Assembly (NCBI GenBank): GCA_963580285.1
Contig: OY757014.1
Coordinates: 20,066,088 to 20,130,087, forward strand
Source of the DNA: Lucinisca nassula
Lineage: Eukaryota; Mollusca; Bivalvia; Lucinida; Lucinidae
Direction of reading: 5' to 3'
DNA length: 64,000 nucleotides
Both the position numbers and the translations under genes were made by a program. Each line of letters begins with the position of its first letter. The stretch's first letter is position 1. This document shows positions 32,529 through 42,987 of this stretch, piece after piece. A model generated the notes under the pieces. It was not told where the DNA came from, ran no database searches, and was given only the letters and a program-made list of their open reading frames with translations.

Positions 32529-32760
32529 AGCCCCGCCAAGCGAATTTGTGTCTTCGAGCATTCCGTCATGACAAAGGGCTAGGGTCGATAAGGGCCATTT
32601 TTGGCCTCATCTTCAAAATCATTCAAATTTTGCTGAATGACAAGATATTAGTTGTGATTTTGAAAAATGTAAATATTTGTCACATTCGAAGTCTGTTGCC
32701 ATGGCAACACGCGTTGAAAGAAAGACACCGTTTTCCGTAGCAAAAGATGGTGCTGCCTTC
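32529..32760 (-). mobile_element. GCCCCGYCAAGCG MITE, related fragment
   Basis: GAGCCCCGCCAAGCGAATTT end and GGGTCGATAAGG...CATTTTTGGCCTC, a block also found in the element at 38274-38492. Confidence 0.65.
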
Positions 32761-33135
32761 TTTTTGATTGTTAAACTGGCATATATCATCATGCTTTTTA
32801 TTCAACGTTGTAATGGTATATGCTAAACGAGGCTTTTAGTTAATAAAGGTCATATTATCCAATAAGAATACCCACTGGAATTGCCAACTTACCGTAGCAA
32901 CAATAAAAAAAATATGCAAAAACTGCTAGTAAGTTGGTACAAAATTTCATTGCGACCAACCAAAGATTTTATTAGACTTTCGTGAACTATACCTTAATTT
33001 CAAGGTCACAGGCTCACGAAAACTGCAATTTTTAACAAAAATGGATTGACTGAATATAAACGCTTGTATGAATATTGGTCAAACTTGGTTCAAATGTGCT
33101 GCTTCCATTACACCAAAATGACAGTTAAAGATCCA

Positions 33136-33137
<2 letters not shown>

Positions 33138-33200
<63 letters not shown>
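33138..33200. repeat. (GA)n microsatellite
   Basis: Pure GA run. It is followed by a short direct repeat GAGACGATGCAGGTATG at 33227 and 33270. Confidence 0.95.
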
Positions 33201-33204
<4 letters not shown>

Positions 33205-33536
33205 CTTCAATCATACGTGCGACTAGAGACGATGCAGGTATGAGAGAGAGATAGAGAGACGTGCCATTAGAGACGATGCAGGTATGCTTGGGCAACCATA
33301 AAATCTGACCAGAATCTTGACTGTTTTAGCAGAATAATACAAAGAGCTGCTTTTAATACTGCATCGAGCTCGTTGCAGGCCGTAAATGTGTTTGACATTT
33401 TGGCCGGCTCTGGTGCATTCAAGCATTACCACTACACAACCGAGACTTCTAAAAATGACGTAGGCTTAACCATTACGGTATTTCAGTGAAACGTATGGTC
33501 TTACCTTCTATGTAGGAATTAAAACTGACTGTCTCA

Positions 33537-33845
33537 AGAGCGTGGTAGCTCAATGATTAGTGCACTTGCCTATAATGCCAGAGGTACCCGGTTCGATTCC
33601 CGGCAGCGGTAAGAAAATCGCGGTGTCCGAACATGCTCCACTGGCATCATTTGCAGGGATGAATGCTACAAAGTGCACCGTTCTTCGGATTGGGATGTTA
33701 ATTGCCCCTCGCCAACACCCCCCCCCCCGTGCGGGGAGAACCCCTCCCCTGCGTAGGTAAAAGATTTCTGATAACTGTGTAGGTTTTCATCCTGCAAACC
33801 TGGAGTGTATGTAATGTACACCTGCACTTAGACCACGTGAGAGGG
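33537..33845 (+). mobile_element. SINE-C copy, tRNA-derived
   Basis: Reference copy. tRNA-like head with A box TGGTAGCTCAATGATTAG and B box GGTTCGATTCCC, followed by a body with AAGTGCACCGTTCTTCGGAT, TGTGTAGGTTTTCATCCTGC and GTGTATGTAATGTACACCTG. A poly-A run at 33866-33895 follows. It is a retroposon, not a functional tRNA: the tRNA fold continues into SINE body. A C/G-run interrupts the middle. Confidence 0.88.
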
Positions 33846-33862
33846 TGTTGCAGTATATAAAG

Positions 33863-33897
<35 letters not shown>

Positions 33898-34255
33898 AAA
33901 AAGAAAAGCTTGCATGAGAAAATAGCAGCCGATTAGATTCATATGCAAATGAGGAACCGATCTTTTTTGAAACATGATTCAATGCAGAGGCACAGAAAAA
34001 AATGAATACCAGGCAGAGTCCTGCACCTCTACCTGATCAGTTGACATATTGAAATCGACCGCCCTTGAATTCTGTATTACAGAAAAAAAAACACTTTCTT
34101 AAATCGTCTGCTACGAAACAACATGTATAACTTCAAATGCGCAACCATGATCCCTGGCACTAGTTGGTAGTTGTCAGTTTTATACCGTTATGTCAAAAAA
34201 TAAGAATGCCATTAAAATATGTACACTGAAAATGGAACGTTAGTGCACTTGCGTC

Positions 34256-34596
34256 TTTCTACTGATACTGCGTAGGTCACATTTGACCATTACAGCAGGT
34301 GTACTGAGTAGGCCTACATTACATACAATCCAGGTTTTGCAGGATGAAAGCCTACACAGTAATCGTGTTATTACGGTAGGGTTCTTTAACCTGCACAGGG
34401 GATGATTCTCCCTGCACAGGGGCCCTCCATGCAGTCAACGTCCCGATCCGAAGGACGGTGCACTTTATGACATTCATCCCTGCAAATGATACCAATGTAT
34501 AGCGTGTTCAGACACCGAAATTTCATTGCCGCTGCCGGGGATAGAACCCGGGAGCTCTAGCATCAGAGGCAAGTGCACTAACCACTGAGCTATCAC
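34256..34596 (-). mobile_element. SINE-C copy, full length
   Basis: Read on the minus strand: GTGATAGCTCAGTGGTTAGT (A box), CCCGGGTTCTATCCC (B box), then the body to the TGTGACCTACGCAGTATC end. It abuts the SINE-A target duplication. Confidence 0.9.
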
Positions 34597-34609
34597 GCGT
34601 CTGATGTTA

Positions 34610-34917
34610 TTTTGTTTGAGGTTTAACGTCCCCGTCAACACTGTATAGGTCATTTTGGAGACGTTGCTTCCAATTTTGTGGGACTTTTACCCGACATTGA
34701 GATGAAATGACCTCTCAATCCCTGCCACCCAATGAAACCAATAGGGTTTATAAGCAATGGCGGTCCGACACTCGCACCGCTTTGCCTGGGCAGGCTTAGA
34801 TCCTGTACATACGCAGTTTACCAGTAGGGCCTACTCGTGTGCGTGTCGGTTTCAGCTCTGCGCGGAAGCATCATGCAGCCCATCTATTTCTTCAAGCCCC
34901 GATTGAGGGGGGGGGGG
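34610..34917 (-). mobile_element. SINE-A copy with 13-bp target duplication
   Basis: GCGTCTGATGTTA is identical at 34597-34609 and 34918-34930. The element is full length with its tail at the left (TTTTGTTTGAGG). The right-hand duplication continues into a SINE-C plus-strand fragment, so the target site lay in SINE-C sequence. Confidence 0.93.
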
Positions 34918-34930
34918 GCGTCTGATGTTA

Positions 34931-35065
34931 GAGGTCCCGAGTTCGATCCCCGGCAGCCGAGATAATGGCATAATTTGCAGCGATGAGTCCACAAAGTGCA
35001 CTCTGCGCTGGATCCGGGGCGTTTACTGGAGGTCATAACATAAGAAAAATAATGTTTACTCCTGT
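34931..35065 (+). mobile_element. SINE-C fragment joined to FB-1 scrap
   Basis: GGTCCCGAGTTCGATCCCCG (B box) and CACAAAGTGCACTCTGCGCT. It then switches to AAGAAAAATAATGTTTACTC, an FB-1 segment. Confidence 0.7.
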
Positions 35066-35579
35066 AAACACGAGTTTTCGCAAAGAATGTCGGGACACGT
35101 CATATGGCTGTCGGTCCGACACTAGCCCGCTTCTTATTGCTGGCTGGGCTGTTCCAGGAGAATCATCCCCCTGTGCAAGTTAAAGATTTCAACTATACAC
35201 CAGGATCTCTAACGAACGTCAAGAATGGCCACTCCGTATCCGGTTAAATACCGTGAATTGCAAGGGAGGCTATCTATGCACAGAAAACAGTAGCCAAAAC
35301 AAAACGATAAAACAATAAAAAAAGCAACATTATCAGAAAGACATCAATTTGATTTGTTGTAACTTAAATTAATTTTATATTTTACTTCCATGAGAAGGCT
35401 TATAGAAGTAAATATATGCGCACCCATATATTTAAAAATTCAAATAGTTACAGCTGGACAGTTTTATGCAATTTATCCTTGGTTTAGTTTGAAATATAAT
35501 CAATGCCGTGACAAAATATTTCAACCAAGCAGGAAGAAAGAAAACAAACAAAACTAGAAAAAGGGTCTATAGGACACGG
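35066..35579. other. No gene recognised
   Basis: AT-rich sequence, no recognised repeat or coding frame. Confidence 0.4.
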
Positions 35580-35739
35580 ATGCCCCCGCCAAATGCCATT
35601 CATAAACAAGGCATCGCATGCGATACAAATCCCCTCGCACAAGACAACTTCGTGCGTCGAAAACACTGAAATGGCAAAAGTCCAACTTGCTTGAGATATT
35701 ATCATATGCAACATTTGTGTAAAGTTTGTTTAAAAATCC

Positions 35740-37292
35740 ATCAATAAATGTAGGTTCTAGAGTGATGACAATATTTCTCTAAAAATAGTCATAGGGACCT
35801 TGCCATGAGGCCATGGCCGCGAAAGTAGATCTTGCTCAAGTTATTATCATAAGCATCTTTTGTGTGAAGTTATATTAAAATGATAAAAATGTAGGCGGTA
35901 GAGCGATGACAAAGTTTTTCTAAAAATAGCCACAGTGATCTTGACCTTGAAAGTAGAAATAGCTCGAGGCATTGTCATAAGGAACATTTGTGTGAAGTTA
36001 TATTGAAATCAGTGAAGAAATGTAGTCGCTAGAGCGATGCCAAAGTTTTTCTAAAAATAGCCACGGTGACCTTGACCTTGAAAGTCGAAATCGGTACAGA
36101 TATTGTCATAAGGAACATTTGTGTGAAGAATATTGAAATTGGTGAAAAAAGGTAAGCGCTAGAGTAATGACAAAGTTTTTCTAAAAATAGCCACAGTGAC
36201 CTTGACCTTGAAAGTCAAACTCGTTCGAGGTATTGTCATAAGGAACATTTGTATGAAGTTATATTGAAATCGGTGAAGAAATGTAGGCGCTGGAGCGATT
36301 CAAAGTTTTTCTAAAAATGGCCATCGTGACATTGACCTTGAAAGTCGAAATGGCTTGAAATATTGTCATAAGGAACCTTTGTGTGAAGTTATATTGAAAT
36401 CGGTGAAGAAATGTAAGCGCTAGAGCAATGACAAAGTTTTTCTAAAAATAGCCACAGTGACCTTGACCTTGAAAGTGGAACTCGCTAGCGATATTGTCAT
36501 AAGGAACATTTGTGTGAAGTTATATTGAAATCGGTAAAGAAATGTAGGCGCTAGAGCGATGACAAAATTTTTCTAAAAATAGCTACAGTGACCTTGACCT
36601 TGAGGTCATGACCCTGAAAGTCGAACTCGCTCGAGATATTGTCACAAGGAACATTTGTGTGGTTATATTGAAATCAGTGAAGAAATGTAAGGGCTAGAGC
36701 GTTGAAAAAGTTTTTCTAAAAATAGCCACAGTGACCTTGACCTTGAGGTCATGACCTTGAAAGTCGAACTCGCTCAAGGTATTGTCATAAGGAACATTTA
36801 TGTGAAGTTATATTGAAATCCGTGAAGAAATGTAGGGGCTAGAGCGATGCAAAAAGTTTTTCTAAAAATAGCCACAGTGACCTAGACCTTGAGGTCATGA
36901 CCTTGAAAGTCGAACTCGCTCGAGATATTGTCATAAGAAACATTTATGTGAAAATATATTGAAATCAGTGAAGAAATGTTGTGGCTAGAGCGATGACAAA
37001 ATTTTTCTAAAAATAGCCACAGTGACATTGACCTTGAGGTCATGACCTTGAAAGTCGAACTCGCTCGATATTTTTTATAAGAAACATTTTTGTGAAGTTA
37101 TATTGAAATTGGTGAAGAAATGTAGACGCTAGAGCGATGACAAAGTTTTTCTAAAAATAGCCACAGTGACCTTGACCTTGAGATCATGACCTTGAAAGTC
37201 GAACTCGCTCGAGATTTTTTTATAAGGAACATTTGTGTGAAGTAATATTTAAAATCGGTCAAGAAATGTAGGCGCTAGAGCGATGACAAAAG
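35740..37292 (+). repeat. 130/145-bp tandem array with GTGACCTTGACC motif
   Basis: Eleven units marked by CTAAAAATAGCCAC at 35779, 35920, 36051, 36181, 36311, 36442, 36573, 36716, 36862, 37007 and 37151. Most early intervals are 130-131 bp, later ones 143-146 bp. The longer type carries an extra GAGGTCATGACC block. Each unit has GTGACCTTGACCTTG or a close variant (two to three AGGTCA-type half-sites). Confidence 0.93.
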
Positions 37293-37295
37293 TAT

Positions 37296-37770
37296 GTATA
37301 TGGTACTAAGTCAAGGGCAGATAATTCAAAAACCAAAAACGCAAGAGTTGTCTGCCTTATTCATGACACATCGTCTAAGTGTGATGTATGCACCTGTGAA
37401 GTTTCATGAATATTTTCCATACTGTTTAGGACTTATGGCCCGGACACGACATACCATTTGACTATATATGGATGTAAGTCAAGGACATATAATTAAAAAA
37501 CTAAACAAATAGGAGTTGTCTTCCTTGTTCATGACACATCGTCCAAGTATGATGGATGCACCTGTGAAGTTTCATGATTATATTCCATACGGTTTAGGAG
37601 TTATGGCCCGGACACGGTTTACTATATGGTACTAAGTCAAGGGCAGATAATTCAAAAACCAAAAATGCAAGAGTTGTCTGTCTTGTTCATGACACATCGT
37701 CTCAGTGTGATGAATGCACCTGTGAAGTTTCATGAATATATTCAATAAGGTTTAGGAGTTATGGCCAGGA
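37296..37770 (+). repeat. 160-170-bp tandem array, three units
   Basis: ACTAAGTCAAGGGCAGATAA, then GAGTTGTCTGCCTT, CATGACACATCGTC, CACCTGTGAAGTTTCATGA and TTATGGCCCGGACACG, three times from about 37304, 37473 and 37631. Confidence 0.9.
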
Positions 37771-37959
37771 CACGATGTAACCGTACGAACGAACGGACGG
37801 ACGAACGGACGGACAGGGGTAAAACTTAATGCCCTTCCGCTATTCTTCGAATAGGCGGGGGCATAATAAATACTTAATTCATGTCAAAAATGTCTCAAAG
37901 GTCGATAAAATGTACGCTTCGCCAAGGCGTATTGCTGGTGTCAAAGGGTCTTTAATAGT

Positions 37960-38075
37960 AATTTAAACTATCGCACCACCCCTCGACCAACACCAAACTT
38001 TGGTGATAAGATGAACTAGACGTTATCTTTCTTTTGCCACATTTTTCATGTTGGTCGAGGGGTGGTGCGGTACTT
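37960..38075. repeat. Inverted repeat
   Basis: CGCACCACCCCTCGACCAAC at 37972 pairs with its inverse GTTGGTCGAGGGGTGGTGCG ending at 38070, separated by about 60 bp. Confidence 0.85.
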
Positions 38076-38273
38076 AATTTTCCGTGAGAACCTGTCAAAA
38101 CAGCTAAAAATTTCAGGAAAATGGCGTTTCGACCTTCCTTAGTGACGTCACCATAGCAATACACGCGCACCATCCGACGTTCTAACAGCATTTCTTGAAA
38201 CTTTATATGGTGTTCTGTTTTAACAGGTATACACCCATGTAAACATGCAAATTTGATTTTTCTGGAAAATCGA

Positions 38274-38492
38274 GGCCAAAAATGCACCTTATCGACCTTA
38301 GCCCTTTTAACTGCGCATGTCCAGCCAATCAGAGGGGCCAGGGATATGGCTTTCTGTCTGAAGGTTCCTCTTGATTCACTGCTTGTATGAGCGAGCAGCG
38401 AAGGTTCTGGCGAGACTGCGCAGATGCGCAGGCTCGCCTGAACCTTCGCTGCTCGCATTGGCGATAAGTACCAAAATCGCTTGACGGGGTCC
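38274..38492 (-). mobile_element. GCCCCGYCAAGCG-type MITE with long hairpin
   Basis: Minus-strand start GGACCCCGTCAAGCGATTTT. Perfect hairpin GCGAGCAGCGAAGGTTC ... GAACCTTCGCTGCTCGC (38391-38459), with an inner palindrome GGCGAGACTGCGCAGATGCG. Its other end reaches GGTCGATAAGGTGCATTTTT, and the family may extend to 37960. Confidence 0.75.
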
Positions 38493-38713
38493 ATATCTTC
38501 TTATTTTGGATATTGTGGGAAAGTAACTGCCCTTTAAGTTTACCGCTATCGGTGTTTCCATTAGGGTCTAGTTATTTAATGTTTGTGTTTCTCCCAATGG
38601 GAGATGTGGGTTAATTGTATCGATTCCTGATCATTGCCTTTATTTCTGGTTTGTTAATCTAATGAGATCCACTGAACGGTCTCTCTAGAGTAACAATGAA
38701 CTTGTATAGACCT
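38493..38713. other. No gene recognised
   Basis: Short unique stretch between two MITEs. Confidence 0.4.
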
Positions 38714-38957
38714 GGGGCCAGATGTTCAAAACTAACGACGTCGTTAGTTAACGTATCGTTAAAACTTTGATCGTTAAATATGGCAATTAGTCTAATATTT
38801 TTTCTGAAAAAATGTGAGCAGCTTTTGCGGATGCAAAAGCTGCTCACATTTTTTCAGCAAAAATAACAAAATTTTAGGTAATAAACTTGCTAGGATAGTT
38901 AACAATTTGACCACTAACGAGCTCGTTAAGCTAACGAGGCTTTGAACAACTTGGCCC
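38714..38957. mobile_element. MITE, TIR GGGGCCAG type, well-preserved
   Basis: GGGGCCAGATGTTCAAAAC / TTTGAACAACTTGGCCC ends. Subterminal AACTAACGACGTCGTTAGTT. Central hairpin TGTGAGCAGCTTTTGCGGAT / GCAAAAGCTGCTCACA. Confidence 0.88.
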
Positions 38958-39186
38958 AGCACTTCAATCAAAGCACTGAGAGCGCTGGTGAGTTGGTTGT
39001 CTTCGTGTGTGGACGGGGAAAATAGTCCTGAACGGAGACTTAAAGGCATTTATTCTTGTAACAGTGGGACACACCGTGTGTTCATAATTGTTTTATTGCC
39101 TCCTGTGATATACTGACTATAGCAGATCAAAGGCGGCCCTTAATTGGGTGATAAGTAGCTCTTGTTGCATCCACAGACTGAGGCAC

Positions 39187-39247
39187 TTAAGGGGGAAAAT
39201 CAATAATGTACACCAGTCAACAGTTAGTAAATTATTGATTTTCCCCA
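39187..39247. repeat. Inverted repeat (hairpin)
   Basis: AAGGGGGAAAATCAATAAT and ATTATTGATTTTCCCC flank a 26-bp loop. Confidence 0.8.
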
Positions 39248-39394
39248 AGGAGGCCCCTTACCTGTTGAATACAAAGGACTTCTCTTCAGTCAGCTCTGAG
39301 GGCTACATAATACATGTATTATGTAATGGAATGATAGTCCTCAATAATCAAGAATAAATGTCTTTAAATCTTTTAGTTCAATCCTTAAATTTCA

Positions 39395-39884
39395 GTTTTT
39401 CAAGCAGTGTAGACACTTATTAGACGTCGCGTTCTACAGTGTCTGATCTGGGTCACCACTGCTTGCCAAACCCAACACATGATTCAAGTCTCGATGTTAT
39501 AGATAAGCGTCTTCTGCAACGCGCTGGTCTCACAGCGATAAGAATAGCGATTTTTTTCTATAAATAACCACTACCTTGATTTTCTGCAAATCGGTTACAG
39601 TCACGTGGACATCGGCACTGGAAAGCTTCTGTGCTTAATAACTTGGATCGACTAAAATCTACCCCATAAGTGAGCTTTGCCAACAAATTCATTACAGGGC
39701 CGTAGAGAAGTGTACTTTGCGAACCTCTGTAACACAGTCTTCCATTTTCGGATTTTCGTAAAAAAGGAATGGAGCATAAGTGAAAAATCGGCACTGGGCT
39801 CGTGTACTGGGACATTGGCAAATCGTGTGGCCCCGGATCAGACGCTGCAGAACAACACGTCCGATCAGGATCTACATTTTGTCG
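39395..39884. other. Palindromic-cassette remnants; no gene
   Basis: Decayed cassette copies at about 39400-39470 (AGACGTCGCGTTCTACAGTG, CTGATCTGGGT) and 39825-39882 (GATCAGACGCTGCAG, CGATCAGGATCTACA). The 166-aa minus-strand frame 39558-40058 spans these repeats and the next MITE and is not a gene. Confidence 0.6.
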
Positions 39885-40068
39885 TTTAAGGGGAATGGGA
39901 ACACCTGGCAGATTTTTCCGCCATTTTTCTAAGGGAGATAATTTTCGGGACTTCCTGTACGCTTTTCTATAAGTTCTGTCCCACGGAAAAAGGGGTCCTA
40001 TTGACATGGGAGACGAAAATACTTTTGCAGGAGTTACCTCCCCTGAAGGTGTTCCCATTCCCCTTAAA
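39885..40068. mobile_element. TTAA-type MITE with 22-bp perfect TIRs
   Basis: The 22 bp at 39885-39906 (TTTAAGGGGAATGGGAACAC...) are exactly inverted at 40047-40068. TTAA sits at both edges, followed by GGGG, so a piggyBac-like insertion is plausible. 184 bp, no coding. Confidence 0.85.
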
Positions 40069-40135
40069 GAACGGATATTTCAGGGTAAAATGAAATACTC
40101 TCAATCTCCTTCAGGACCAGTTTACCTTCCTAAAC

Positions 40136-40465
40136 TTCATTACAATGCATTGAAAACTTTACCACCGAAAAAACTAAATATTTTACCGTGAAAAATTGTG
40201 ATATTTTTCTTATTTCTGCTCAAAATACAGATTGTGGGTAAACGTTAGAACCGCCTCATCGAGGCGGTTCTAACGAGTACCCACAATCTATACTTTAGAG
40301 CAGAAATAAGAAAAATAAGGTTTATCGCTGTAACCCCAGTTTTACTATATAAAAGTGGGGATCAAGGGGGTCAAAATTATATAGGCGTGTTTTCGTGATG
40401 TTTTCATCTTAAAATCTGCGTGTTTGGGGTAGTTTACAATGTATTTGTATAGGCGTGTTTCGGTA
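40136..40465. mobile_element. FB-1 copy plus partial second end
   Basis: Contains CTTTACCACCGAAAAAAC, the central palindrome (arms about 56 bp, 40208-40320) around GTTAGAACCGCCTCATCGAG, side hairpin and TATAGGCGTGTTTTCGTGAT. From 40401 another FB-1 end (TTTGTATAGGCGTGTTTCG) follows directly. Confidence 0.9.
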
Positions 40466-40628
40466 CCTATTGCTGAAGTTTCTCTAGTAAGGCCAATATT
40501 TCCCATGGTTATATCCGATTTTTAAATGCTTTATATATATCCTGTGAAAATGTATTGCCATGTTTTGATATTTCTATTGAAATGCAGCTCGATGTCATGT
40601 ATATGACCGGCGTTTTTCTCAATAAAGT

Positions 40629-40801
40629 ATTCACCTTATTTGCATTATCTGCTGGTTCCTTGTCTGATTGTTATCAGCGTTGGAAAAACAGGTAACCAGA
40701 CCCCCCTGACCTTAAAAGGTCAGGGGGGTCTGGTTACCTGTTTTTCCAATATCGACAATGTGCAAGCTGGGAGCCAGCAAATAATGCAAATATGGTGAAT
40801 G
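40629..40801. mobile_element. 173-bp foldback palindrome
   Basis: Inner perfect arms of 32 bp (GGAAAAACAGGTAACCAGAC... and inverse) around an AA centre near 40713. Outer, imperfect arms pair ATTCACCTTATTTGCATTAT with its near-inverse ending at 40801. Confidence 0.88.
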
Positions 40802-41912
40802 TCGTATCGTATCGTAATGTTAGTAGGCCGGGGTCTCAAATCCGGAATACAGGAATGCTCGTAATGGGGCGCTGAATGAGCTTAATATAATATATCTTTG
40901 ACTTTGGTTTTACGGCCCTTTCAAGATTATTTCACTCATATCGAGCCGATCGTTAATCAGAGGTGGGCGAAATCCGGAGTACCCGGAGAAAAACCACCTG
41001 ACCTTCCGTTGCAGTACTTGGCCTCTCACATATTGAGTTTAATATTGCACCGTACTTAACTTGACGTGTCCTTGGAAGATAATACCATAATTACGTGTAA
41101 ATATTCATAAAGTGCATTCATCCGAAAACTATGGAAAACAGACAATGTTGCGCAAATAGAATTTGTATTCCCATATGCCTTTTTTATTCTCTTTGTCATA
41201 CACACCGGGATAGGCAAAATGTTGACAGGTAGAGCTAAGTATGTTTTATTTTTTTTTTGTAGACTCTTTTTTTTCTGTTAGATTATTCGTGTAATTTAGG
41301 GCATTCATCCAAGTATAGAAAATTGACATTTCTCGATGCAGAATATTTGCGATTGTTTTCATTTTTACCCCAAGCATAGGTGTTTGGTGCTGGTAGAACC
41401 GCCTACCGTGTTTGTACCTGAGGTACTCGTTGCAATTTCGAATCTCGGCCCACAATCTTGTAACCGAGAAAGGGCGTTCAACCCCAGTCACACTTGACCC
41501 ACTGCGTCAATGTTAAACGTAACAGAATGTCTAGGCAGACGTGACGGAATTTCGAACGTGTTATAAAAATAAATAGATAAACGTAGCGATTAGGTCAAAA
41601 TAAGGACATGGGAACAGCGACATTGACATATTACCAACGGGGCATGACCTTTATATGATCTCTGACGAAGAACAAATCAGGGATGGACGTACAGGATTGC
41701 ACTGCGTTCTTCAATAGTGTCAATTGTGTATCCATGGTACATGTACCACGAGCGTTCGACGCTCATGCTAGCTAAATGCACACTCATACCACGTTGCTGA
41801 AACATCAGTTTTGTTACACAATCGCTGGGTGCTTACTTGAATCATGTCTGTTCTACGTTTGCAGCAAGTTCACACAGCGTCAATGTCACATACAGACATT
41901 TTGTATACATAC
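40802..41912. other. No gene recognised
   Basis: Unique sequence, no recognisable protein. 41350-41480 carries an FB-1-like GGTAGAACCGCCTACCG scrap. Confidence 0.4.
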
Positions 41913-42217
41913 CGTTACGAAAACACGTGACGCCTATACAAATACATTGTAAACTTTACCCCCAAAAAAGAAAAAATAAATATATAAAAACGAACATTTT
42001 AAGAAGAAAAATTGTGATATTTTTCTTATTTTTGCTCATTATATAGATTGCGGGTACACGTTAGAACCGCCTCACCGAGGCGGTTCTAACGAGTACCCAC
42101 AATCTATATTTTGGAGAGAAATAAGAAAATCAAGGTTTACCGCCGTAAACTCCAGTTTTGCTATATAAAAGTGGGGTTCAAGGGGGATCGGAATTAAATA
42201 GGCGTGTTTTCGTGATG
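41913..42217. mobile_element. FB-1 copy, near complete
   Basis: CGTTACGAAAACACG left, AAACTTTACCCCCAAAAAAG, central palindrome GGGTACACGTTAGAACCGCC / GGCGGTTCTAACGAGTACCC, side hairpin, right TIR AATAGGCGTGTTTTCGTGAT. Confidence 0.92.
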
Positions 42218-42297
42218 CTTCACTGAATTTCTCACATTTTTCATTTGTGTTTCAACTTTTATCATAGACACGCAGAATGAGAAGGTTCTTCTACAAT

Positions 42298-42607
42298 TGC
42301 TTGTTTGTTTGTTTGATTTGAGGTTTAACGTCCCCGTCAATACTGTAAAGGTCATTTTGGAGACGTGGCTTCCAATTTTGTGGAACTTTTACCTGACATT
42401 GAGATGAAATGACATCGCAAGCCCTGTCGCCCAATGAAACCAATAGGGTTTATTAGCATGGATGGTCCGCCTCGAACCGCGGTTCCTGGACAGGCTTAGA
42501 TCCTCTAAGCGGTTTACCAGTACTAGTGTGCGGGCCGGATTCAGCTCTGCTTGGAAGCATCACGCAGCCTATATATTTCTTCAAGCCCCTATGGGCGGGG
42601 GCCAGGG
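42298..42607 (-). mobile_element. SINE-A copy with imperfect target duplication
   Basis: Full-length minus copy, (TTTG)n tail left. TTCTTCTACAAT (42286) and CTCTTCTGCAAT (42608) match at 10 of 12 positions. Confidence 0.88.
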
Positions 42608-42987
42608 CTCTTCTGCAATGTGCTTTTTTGTGACGATTGTTTGTCTATCGACTCGAAAGTTATTCTTCAGTATTGATGTCCATCGTAAATATCACTGATC
42701 TATATGAAATCGAGTTAACAGTTATTTATAGAAAACAGCTTCGCATTTCTTATCGCTGTGAGGTAAGGGTATTACGTAGGAGGGTTATCAGGAATCGTAC
42801 GTTGGGTTTGGCAAATATTGTAGACCTAGATCTGACGCCACAGAACGCGACGTCTGATCAGGGTCTCCTCGGCTTACAGTATAGGAATTTAAGAGTTGAA
42901 CGAAACAGGATCATTTTCTTCAACACTCAGAGACAGTCGAATCACCAGTGCTACCAATGCTTTGATTTTCATAACAACCAAATTCTG
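42608..42987. other. Cassette remnant; no gene
   Basis: 42812-42872 holds GCAAATATTGTAGACCTAGA ... GTCTGATCAGGGTCTCC, a decayed palindromic cassette. Confidence 0.55.

Larger units (their letters stand above)
35580..37864. mobile_element. Composite tandem-repeat element, TIR ATGCCCCCGCC
   Basis: Bounded by ATGCCCCCGCC (35580-35590) and its exact inverse GGCGGGGGCAT (37854-37864). Inside are two tandem arrays (below) and a GGACGGACGAACGGACGGAC string just before the right end. The order boundary, array, GGACGG string, boundary suggests one mobile unit rather than a chance satellite. No protein is encoded; target duplication not identified. Confidence 0.6.

Noticed and set aside
33537..33610. 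Functional tRNA gene
   Set aside because: A and B boxes are good, but the acceptor stem does not close and the sequence continues into SINE-C body found elsewhere.
35740..37292. CRISPR-like regular repeats
   Set aside because: Units are 130-146 bp and contiguous with no unique spacers, and the setting is eukaryotic; this is a tandem satellite.
37952..38494. 180-aa minus-strand frame
   Set aside because: Lies wholly within an inverted repeat and a MITE shared with 30271 and 32529.
39558..40058. 166-aa minus-strand frame
   Set aside because: Spans a decayed palindromic cassette and a TTAA-type MITE; no domain.
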